Shown piece after piece: positions 7,376-13,001 of a stretch of DNA of 25,974 bases. Source of the DNA: Anaerolineales bacterium (lineage in GTDB: Bacteria > Chloroflexota > Anaerolineae > Epilineales > JAANWY01); assembly GCA_018263655.1 (NCBI GenBank), contig JAANWY010000141.1, forward strand, positions 1 to 25,974, read 5' to 3'. The translations under genes and the position numbers were made by a program. Positions within the stretch are counted from its first letter, which is position 1; each line of letters starts with the position of its first letter. The notes beneath the pieces are model-generated. The model saw nothing but the letters and a program-made list of their open reading frames with translations, was not told the origin of the DNA and ran no database searches.

Positions 7376-8164
7376 ATGACAACCAATGGTTCTAGACCAC
7401 GAATGGTCACTGTGCGCGTCCAGCGCTTCAATCCGGATGTGGATGAGAAGCCCTATTTCGACGAGTTCCAGGTAGAATTGACGCCGGCCAAGACAATTCT
7501 GGACGCGCTGCACGAGATCAAGACGGCACAGGATGGCAGCGTCACTTATCGGCGTTCTTGCCGGCACGCCATCTGCGGTAGTTGTGCGATGTATGTCAAC
7601 GGGAAGAATATCCTGGTGTGTAACACCCCGCTTCGGGACAAGATAGATGAGGAGGGCACCGTCACCATTCGGCCCTTGCCGTACCTGCCCATCATCAAGG
7701 ATCTGGTCGTTGACCGGAGCAGCTTCTGGGAGCAGTACGAGCGGGTGAAGCCGTGGCTAATACCGTCGGCCGACGTGCCAGAGAAAGAATTTCGCATGAG
7801 TTCGGAGGAAGTGGCGGCACTGAACAAGGCTGAGACGTGCATCATGTGCGGGGCGTGTTACTCAGCTTGCCAGGTGATCGCTATGAACAAGCGCTATGTC
7901 GGCCCGCATGCCTTACTCAAGGCTTTCTTGCGGGTGTTGGACCCGCGTGATATGGCGCCCAGCGAGCGTCTAGCCGATGTCGGCGATCAGGACGGTGTCT
8001 TCCGCTGTCATACGATCTTCAACTGTATCGATGCCTGTCCCAAGGACTTGGACCCGACGAAGGCCATCGAGACGCTGCGTAAGCTGGCTCAGAAACGCCA
8101 GGCTTTCGAGGCAGCCCGCCGGGACCGGCAGAGGATGCTGAACGAGCCTATTGCGTCTAGCTGA
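7376..8164 (+). CDS. sdhB: Succinate dehydrogenase iron-sulfur subunit
   Basis: SdhB carries electrons from the SdhA flavin through three iron-sulfur clusters to quinone at the membrane anchor. The 262-residue product has the plant-type ferredoxin [2Fe-2S] ligands Cys62, Cys67, Cys70 and Cys82 (CRHAICGSC then NILVC). The C-terminal part carries CIMCGACYSAC from Cys155 and CHTIFNCIDACPKDLDP for the [4Fe-4S] and [3Fe-4S] clusters. The start is ATG at 7376, with AAGGAG eight bases upstream. The gap to sdhA is 172 bases, of which 130 are element R5 plus its duplicated target. Before that insertion the two genes would have been about 42 bases apart. Translation of sdhB should be unaffected because the Shine-Dalgarno sequence was rebuilt, but the message now carries hairpins. 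Confidence 0.97.
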   Translation: MTTNGSRPRMVTVRVQRFNPDVDEKPYFDEFQVELTPAKTILDALHEIKTAQDGSVTYRRSCRHAICGSCAMYVNGKNILVCNTPLRDKIDEEGTVTIRPLPYLPIIKDLVVDRSSFWEQYERVKPWLIPSADVPEKEFRMSSEEVAALNKAETCIMCGACYSACQVIAMNKRYVGPHALLKAFLRVLDPRDMAPSERLADVGDQDGVFRCHTIFNCIDACPKDLDPTKAIETLRKLAQKRQAFEAARRDRQRMLNEPIASS

Positions 8165-8179
8165 AGAAAGGAGTGTGTG

Positions 8180-8527
8180 ATGTATAAGAGCACCGGCTTT
8201 ATCAGTTTCGTTCTACGCCGGCTGACTGGCGTGGCGTTGGTGATCTATCTCTTCTTGCACATGTGGGTGATTGGGTCGGTCAACAGCGGGTCAGAGGCTT
8301 TTGATGCCCGGCTGGCATTGGTGCAGACGCCCATCTTCAAGCTGGCGGAGATCGCTTTGCTGGCAGCCGTCGTCTATCATGCCTTTGACGGTATTCGTCT
8401 GCTGATTGTGCATTATGTGGGTGTGACTGAGTATCGCAAGAGCCTTTTCTACGCTGCGTTTGCCGTGGCTGCGCTCTTGACGATTGCCGGCGGCATCCCC
8501 ATTTTGTTGTTTGCGTTCCAAGGCTAG
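8180..8527 (+). CDS. sdhC: Succinate dehydrogenase cytochrome b556 subunit (SdhC)
   Basis: This 115-residue integral membrane protein anchors SdhAB and takes part in heme and quinone binding. Three hydrophobic segments are visible: around GVALVIYLFLHMWVIGSV, around LAEIALLAAVVYHAFDGIRL, and around FAVAALLTIAGGIPILLFAF. The N-terminal GFISFVLRRLTGVAL and the HAFDGIRLL motif, whose His is the expected heme b ligand, are typical of SdhC. I chose ATG at 8180 over GTG at 8177 because AAAGGAG ends six bases before the ATG and only three before the GTG. It lies 15 bases after sdhB in the operon. Confidence 0.9.
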   Translation: MYKSTGFISFVLRRLTGVALVIYLFLHMWVIGSVNSGSEAFDARLALVQTPIFKLAEIALLAAVVYHAFDGIRLLIVHYVGVTEYRKSLFYAAFAVAALLTIAGGIPILLFAFQG

Positions 8528-8536
8528 GAGGGAACG

Positions 8537-8863
8537 ATGCGAATCTTTCAGATGCAACGCTACAGCGCCATTGCGCTGCTGGTATTCCTGACCATCCACA
8601 TGATTGTGGTGCACTATCCGCCGTTCCACGTTGACTTCACGCGCATCATCGAACGCATGGGGCAGCCCCTGTGGAAGGCAATCGACATTGCCTTTCTCTT
8701 CTTCGTCCTGATGCACGCGCTGACGGGGACCTACGCCGTAATTATCGATTGGGAGCGGTTTTACGCCTATAGACGGGAGTTAGTCGGCGCAGCAGCCTTG
8801 ATCTTCATCCTGGCCTTCGTCTACGGCGCGCGGACAATTTGGGCCTTCCAACCGCCGGCGTAA
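8537..8863 (+). CDS. sdhD: Succinate dehydrogenase membrane anchor subunit (SdhD)
   Basis: This 108-residue, three-helix membrane protein is the second anchor of the complex. Hydrophobic segments lie at about residues 9-27, 48-72 and 81-104. HALTGTYAVIIDW in the second helix matches the family HxxxGxxxIxxDW pattern and gives a second candidate heme ligand, so the complex could hold one or two hemes; the sequence does not settle which. AGGAGGG overlaps the sdhC stop codon and lies four to five bases before the ATG, implying coupled translation. It is the last gene of the operon, followed by a strong terminator at 8898-8941. Confidence 0.88.
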   Translation: MRIFQMQRYSAIALLVFLTIHMIVVHYPPFHVDFTRIIERMGQPLWKAIDIAFLFFVLMHALTGTYAVIIDWERFYAYRRELVGAAALIFILAFVYGARTIWAFQPPA

Positions 8864-8897
8864 TCCTGTAATCACGGTGCGTGACGAAGATAGACCG

Positions 8898-8941
8898 AAA
8901 AATGGGGTCAGTGGGGGTGCACCCCACTGACCCCCATTTTT
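8898..8941. terminator. Bidirectional intrinsic terminator between sdhD and rnc
   Basis: A stem of about 19 bp with a single bulged G (left arm AAAAATGGGGTCAGTGGGG, right arm its complement) around a GTGC-like loop. It begins with an A-tract and ends with a T-tract, so it can work in both directions. It lies between convergent sdhD and rnc, 34 bases after the sdhD stop codon. Confidence 0.85.
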
Positions 8942-9020
8942 CAGCATTTCTCAACCGCGGAGGCAGTAGACGGAACAGTAACACATAATCCGTGATGTGT
9001 ACGGTGGAGCAACTTCCGGA

Positions 9021-9737
9021 TTACGCATCACCCATCGTAACATCCCATTTCGTGACGATCGTCTGCAGCGCTTGCCGGGCCGCCCGCTGGGCGGCTGTCT
9101 GTTTGTTTCGACCAATCCCCCGGCCAACCACCTTGTCCCCAACGAGGACCTCGACGGTAAATTCCTTGGCGTGATCGGGCCCGTCTTCCGAGACGGTTTG
9201 ATAAGATGGTGTGAGCTGCCACTGGCCTTGGCTCAGTTCCTGAAGTTCGCTCTTGGCGTCTTTGTCCAGCTCATTGGATGTGATATTTGCTAGGGTGGGT
9301 TCGACGAACTGGAGGGCAAAGGCTTGGGTTGTCGTGAGCCCTTGATCGAGAAGGATCGCCCCGACCAAGGCTTCGAAGGCGGCACAGAGGAGTGATCGTC
9401 GATCGCGCCCGCCGCCGGCTGCCTCGCCCCGCCCCAACAACAGATAGTCTCCCAGATCGATCTCCCGCGCGAAGTTGGCTAGCGTCGTCGACCTCACTAG
9501 GGCGGCACGCAGACTTGTGAGCTCTCCTTCGCTCAACTGGGGGAAATGATCGTACAGATACTCGGCCGTGACGAAGTCGAGGAGAGCGTCGCCCAAGAAC
9601 TCTAGCCGCTCATTGTCGGAATGGGTAGCCGCCGGGTTTTCGTTCAAAAAGGAGCGATGCGTGATCGCTTGCAGAAGCAGCGTTCGGTTGTGGAAGCGAA
9701 AGCCAAGTTTATCTTGTAGTTCTTCTGTGTCAGACAT
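9021..9737 (-). CDS. rnc: Ribonuclease III
   Basis: RNase III cuts double-stranded RNA, processing rRNA precursors and structured messages. The 238-residue product has the catalytic signature ERLEFLGDALLD at residues 43-54, a second acidic site in FEALVGAILLD near 115, and a C-terminal double-stranded RNA-binding domain ending in NKQTAAQRAARQAL. The start ATG at 9737 (MSDTEELQDKLGF) gives the usual N-terminus; the nearest purine-rich site is GAGGGAA, about 12 bases upstream, which is loose. It lies 170 bases downstream of fabF on the same strand, a pairing common in bacteria, with a 13-bp inverted repeat in the gap. The enzyme is a natural candidate to act on the many hairpins in local transcripts, but that is inference. 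Confidence 0.95.
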   Translation of the reverse strand: MSDTEELQDKLGFRFHNRTLLLQAITHRSFLNENPAATHSDNERLEFLGDALLDFVTAEYLYDHFPQLSEGELTSLRAALVRSTTLANFAREIDLGDYLLLGRGEAAGGGRDRRSLLCAAFEALVGAILLDQGLTTTQAFALQFVEPTLANITSNELDKDAKSELQELSQGQWQLTPSYQTVSEDGPDHAKEFTVEVLVGDKVVGRGIGRNKQTAAQRAARQALQTIVTKWDVTMGDA

Positions 9738-9840
9738 AGTTAGACATATTCCCTCGCGAGACGTGACTGTCCCGACGCAGTCTCTGATACGCATGAAGCA
9801 GCGTCTACTCGTTGTCCGGGGGACAGCCTTGAACTATGAA

Positions 9841-9892
9841 GAAACGAGGGAAAAGAGGAAAACGAGGCGTGGGGCCTCATTTCCCTCGTTTC
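9841..9892. repeat. Inverted repeat between fabF and rnc
   Basis: GAAACGAGGGAAA at 9841-9853 is exactly complementary to 9880-9892, and inner AGG/CCT bases can extend the stem. The loop is about 26 bases. It lies within the presumed fabF-rnc transcript and could be an attenuator or a processing site. No T-run follows on the minus strand. Confidence 0.6.
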
Positions 9893-9907
9893 CATCATTT
9901 CCCGATC

Positions 9908-11167
9908 TTACTCATCCTCTATCTTCTTGAAGATAACGGTCGCATTGTGACCGCCAAAGCCGAAGGCATTGGATAGCGCCGCTCGCACCTCAGCCTCGCG
10001 CGGCTCGTTGGGCACGTAGTCCAGATCACACTCTGGATCGGGGTACTCGTAGTTGATGGTCGGGTGAATAATGCCCGTTTCCATCGTCTTAATGCAAACG
10101 ACGCCTTCAATTGTGCCGGCAGCGCCCATCATGTGTCCCGTCATCGACTTGGTCGAACTGATGGGCAGCCGATAGGCGCGTTCGCCGAACACCTGCTTGA
10201 TGGCCTTCGTCTCACTGACATCGTTCAGCAACGTCGACGTGCCGTGAGCGTTGACGTAGTCGATGTCTGCCGCGCGAAGGCCGGCGTTGTCCAGCGCGCG
10301 CTGCATCGAAAGCACAGCCCCGCTCCCATCCTCCGGCGGTGCACTGATGTGGTACGCGTCAGCCGCAGAACCGTAGCCGGCGATTTCCGCCAGAGGCTTC
10401 ACACCGCGCGCGCGGGCGTGCTCCAGTGTCTCAAGAATCATGGCGCCGGCGCCCTCGCCGAAGACAAAACCGTCGCGTTGGGCGTCGAAGGGCCGGCTGG
10501 CGTGCTTCGGATCGTCGTTGCGGGTGGACATGGCGCCTGTGCGGTGAAAGGCTGCTAGGGCGAAGGGCGTCATCGGTGCGTCGGCCGAGCCGGCAATCAT
10601 GACGTCGGCATCGCCCCGGCGGATCACCTCCGCAGCCTCGCCGAGCACCGCGTTGCCCGTGGCACAAGCCGAGATGATGCAGTGGTTCGGTCCGCGGACA
10701 CCGAAGTTAATGGCGATCTGTCCCGAGGACATGTCGGGTAGCATCATGGGGCCGGTCAGTGGACTGACACGCCGGGGCCCCTTGGCGTACAGTGTCTCGT
10801 AGCCTTCCTGGATGGTGCCCAAGCCGCCGATAGCGGTGCCAAAGATCACGCCGATGCGGTCGGCGTTGCCCGCGTTGATCTCTAGACCGGCATGTTCTAC
10901 CGCCTGAGTCGTGCAGGCGACCGCAAACTGAATGACCCGATCGAAGCGTCGAACCTCCTTCCGGTTCATGTAAGCCAAGGGATCAAAATCATTGCATTCA
11001 CACGCGATTTGGACCTTGAAATCGGATGGGTCGAATCGGGTGATCCGTGCCGCTGGCGACTCGCCGGCCAGCAGACCTGACCAAAGCATGTTGGGGTTCA
11101 GGCCGGCGGGTGAGATCACGCCTACACCTGTGACGACGATCCGCGGTCGTGAGCCGTTCCCTTGCAT
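9908..11167 (-). CDS. fabF: Beta-ketoacyl-ACP synthase II
   Basis: FabF condenses malonyl-ACP with a growing acyl-ACP, the elongation step of type II fatty acid synthesis. The 419-residue product has the full catalytic set: Cys168 in SACATGNAV, His308 in NAHGTST, and Lys340 and His345 in STKSMTGHMMGAAG. The start is ATG at 11167, with a near-perfect AAAGGAGG four bases upstream, so the longer in-frame version to 11239 is rejected. No acpP, fabD or fabG neighbours are visible; upstream lie repeat R7, a heptamer array and an insertion sequence. The nearest convincing minus-strand promoter is at 12648-12676, beyond the IS, so expression may depend on an IS-derived, hidden or distant promoter. 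Confidence 0.95.
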   Translation of the reverse strand: MQGNGSRPRIVVTGVGVISPAGLNPNMLWSGLLAGESPAARITRFDPSDFKVQIACECNDFDPLAYMNRKEVRRFDRVIQFAVACTTQAVEHAGLEINAGNADRIGVIFGTAIGGLGTIQEGYETLYAKGPRRVSPLTGPMMLPDMSSGQIAINFGVRGPNHCIISACATGNAVLGEAAEVIRRGDADVMIAGSADAPMTPFALAAFHRTGAMSTRNDDPKHASRPFDAQRDGFVFGEGAGAMILETLEHARARGVKPLAEIAGYGSAADAYHISAPPEDGSGAVLSMQRALDNAGLRAADIDYVNAHGTSTLLNDVSETKAIKQVFGERAYRLPISSTKSMTGHMMGAAGTIEGVVCIKTMETGIIHPTINYEYPDPECDLDYVPNEPREAEVRAALSNAFGFGGHNATVIFKKIEDE

Positions 11168-11179
11168 TATGCCTCCTTT

Positions 11180-11275
11180 GGACTTTTGACAAAATGCCAT
11201 TTTGTCCTGCATATTGTGTTTCGCTATCGGCGAAACCACTAGATATTGCGTAGAAATTGCGTTTGTCTAAAGTCC
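11180..11275. repeat. Inverted-repeat element R7 immediately upstream of fabF
   Basis: Imperfect terminal arms GGACTTTTGACAAAA (11180-11194) and, in complement, GGACTTTAGACAAAC (ending 11275) enclose about 96 bases. Inside are the palindrome GACAAAATGCCATTTTGTC (11188-11206) and a TTTCGC/GCGAAA hairpin at about 11219-11235. Its left edge touches the fabF ribosome-binding site. The inner palindrome resembles one at 17999-18017, and similarity continues into the following bases (TGCATATTG versus TACGTATTG). Confidence 0.6.
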
Positions 11276-11307
11276 AACCTCCCGTATGCTTTCTGTAACT
11301 GATCACC

Positions 11308-11366
11308 GGTAACTGTTAACTGTTAACTGTTAACTGTTCACTGTTAACTGTTCACTGTTAACTGTT
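11308..11366. repeat. Heptamer tandem array (TTAACTG variants)
   Basis: About eight near-consecutive units of the 7-base sequence TTAACTG, some with TTCACTG, run up to the first base of the insertion sequence. This is a minisatellite-type array without coding potential, and its length may vary between strains. Confidence 0.85.
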
Positions 11367-12516
11367 GGCACTGGTTCCGTTGGGTGGGATATGGACAGGG
11401 CAACACAGTTGCAAGGATTCGTGGGCTGATGTATCATTTCTCGCCAACCAAAATTGAACATGAGAGGAGAGCCCTGTATGGAACTACACCTAACTTGCTG
11501 CCCTGACTGCCGCAGTGAGAATTTCAAATCTCACACGACCTACACCGTGCACGGTGAACAACGTCACATTTATCATTGCGATGAGTGCGGGTCTTACTTC
11601 TCGCAGACGAAAAACACAGCTTTGGAGGGCTTGCGCACCCCCTTGAGTCGCATCACCACGATCCTCGACGCCATCAATGAGGGTATGAGCCTCAATGCTG
11701 CTTGTCGAGTCTTCGAAGTAGGTAAGAATAGCATCTATCGGTGGCAAGACCGCCTGGCGGCTGTGAAAGAAGTCCTGCTACTCTACGCCCTCTGTCATCA
11801 GTTCGTGCAACAACTGATTGAAGGTGATGAGGTCTACACCCGAGTCAACAAGAACAAGCCGCCTGACGAGTCGGAAGGATGGACCATTGTGCTCATGGAT
11901 CGAGCCACGCGGTTCATTTGGGAGATGCAATGTGGAGAGAAAGAGCAGAGCCTCTTTGAAGACGCGATGAACCTGCTGGCTCAGGTCATCGAACAAACCG
12001 AGGGTCTCTCCCTGTTGACCGATGGGGAACGCCGTTACGGCAATATTCTCTTTGAGATTTGCTATGAAGTCCTCCGCACTGGCAATCCTGGTCGCCCCAA
12101 ACATACGCTGCCCGAGGGAGTTAAGGTACGGATCAAAAACAAAGGCTCGCAGGCCCATAAGAGAGGGCGTAAGCGGCCCAAGTACCAAGCGCCGCACAAT
12201 GAACATCCCGAGACCGAGCAGAACATAGAAATCAAGCAGATTCATGCCAATCATCTTGAGGCCTTTAACAGCTCCTTGCGGCGACGGCTGTCTTGTTATC
12301 GGCGTAGGACCAACACCTACGCCAAAACGCAGTCCGCCTTGCAGACACGCTTGGATGTGTATTGGATCTTGCACAATTTCGTCCGATCCCACTTCACGAC
12401 CAAGCAGGTGCCCGCTGTGGCGATGGGCATTCTTGAAACAGGGCTCTCATGGCAGGACATCTTCACCATCCAGTACATCGAGGCCTGATACATTCCCACC
12501 CAACGGAACCAGTGCC
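11367..12516 (+). mobile_element. Complete IS1-like insertion sequence
   Basis: The 1150-base element is bounded by perfect 23-base inverted repeats beginning GGCACTGGTTCCG (11367-11389 and 12494-12516) and holds one intact transposase gene. Classic IS1 is about 770 bases, so this belongs to a longer single-frame type. No target duplication is visible: the left flank ends TTAACTGTT and the right flank begins GGGCAAACC. This may mean an old insertion, recombination between copies, or later change of the heptamer array. Confidence 0.9.
11478..12488 (+). CDS. IS1-family-like DDE transposase
   Basis: The 336-residue product would cut and join the ends of its insertion sequence. The N-terminus carries a zinc-finger pattern (Cys8, Cys11, Cys34, Cys37), then a helix-turn-helix around residues 69-92 (SLNAACRVFEVGKNSIYRWQ). 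Candidate catalytic acids are Asp117 in EGDEVYT, Asp182 in LLTDGERRYG and Glu261 in NHLEAFNSSLRRR. The basic segment between them and the final motif match IS1-type transposases. The start is ATG at 11478, with GAGGAG eight bases upstream. The frame is unbroken and needs no ribosomal frameshift, unlike classic IS1. The gene appears functional. It is read opposite to fabF, so any fabF transcript starting beyond the IS would be antisense to it. Confidence 0.88.
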   Translation: MELHLTCCPDCRSENFKSHTTYTVHGEQRHIYHCDECGSYFSQTKNTALEGLRTPLSRITTILDAINEGMSLNAACRVFEVGKNSIYRWQDRLAAVKEVLLLYALCHQFVQQLIEGDEVYTRVNKNKPPDESEGWTIVLMDRATRFIWEMQCGEKEQSLFEDAMNLLAQVIEQTEGLSLLTDGERRYGNILFEICYEVLRTGNPGRPKHTLPEGVKVRIKNKGSQAHKRGRKRPKYQAPHNEHPETEQNIEIKQIHANHLEAFNSSLRRRLSCYRRRTNTYAKTQSALQTRLDVYWILHNFVRSHFTTKQVPAVAMGILETGLSWQDIFTIQYIEA

Positions 12517-12647
12517 GGGCAAACCTGAGTTGTCAATTCGAGAAACGGCTTGCCTGACGGCGCTGTCAGTCTGCCACTAGCAGGACTTCGTGAAGGGTTC
12601 CCTGGAGTCTGATGAGCGCGTGATCAAAGTGGGAAACGACGGCGGGC

Positions 12648-12676
12648 ATTATACTATATCTTGTGAAGCTCGTCAA
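12648..12676 (-). promoter_or_regulatory. Sigma70-type promoter pointing toward the IS and fabF
   Basis: On the minus strand TTGACG (12671-12676) and TATAAT (12648-12653) are spaced by exactly 17 bases. The next minus-strand gene is fabF, whose start is now 1.48 kb away; without the IS it would be about 330 bases away. It lies 21 bases from the left edge of R3 copy 2, mirroring the smc promoter beside R3 copy 1. Confidence 0.65.
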
Positions 12677-12697
12677 AACAGGGCTTTGACTGGTGTG

Positions 12698-12867
12698 GCA
12701 TCCCAAGTTTGTAAAGCCAGTGGCCGACGCTCTCAACCCGCAACAAGTTGCGGCGCCCGGACGCTCGAACTTGCGACGTCCTGAGTCTGTCGAAGGGTTC
12801 GAGATGGTGACTCATACTGGTACGAGAGTTTAGATGATGATTGCGTCATTGGCAGATGGGGGATGCA
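12698..12867. repeat. Inverted-repeat element family R3, copy 2 (between divergent promoters)
   Basis: The interior matches R3 copy 1 at 4834-4980 along its whole length, including the CCGCAAC-AA-GTTGCGG hairpin and the ATGGTGACTCATACTGGTAC block. It differs by scattered substitutions and by a 24-base insertion at 12774-12797 in the loop of the CTCGAAC/GTTCGAG stem. The closing inverted repeat is reduced to GCATCCC/GGGATGC. Good outward promoters lie on both sides. Confidence 0.8.
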
Positions 12868-12872
12868 TCCCT

Positions 12873-12901
12873 TTGACTTTGACGTAACCGCGGGGTACAA
12901 T
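12873..12901 (+). promoter_or_regulatory. Sigma70-type promoter for polA
   Basis: TTGACT (12873-12878) and TACAAT (12896-12901) are spaced by exactly 17 bases. The expected transcript has a leader of about 95 bases, which contains an imperfect GCGTACTGCGT/ACGCAATACGC inverted repeat. The promoter begins six bases after the end of R3 copy 2. Confidence 0.7.
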
Positions 12902-13001
12902 TTCGATGTACCTCGATTCTATTTACTGCGTACTGCGTGCTCCGTGACCTTTACGCAATACGCAACACACTTCAGGTTTGGCAATCAATGGATGATGATC
13001 A

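Noticed and set aside
11308..11366. Possible CRISPR array
   Set aside because: Units are seven bases with no spacers and no cas genes nearby; it is a simple tandem array.
12590..12784. Small plus-strand ORF before polA
   Set aside because: It runs through a promoter and into repeat R3, and its product has no recognisable features.
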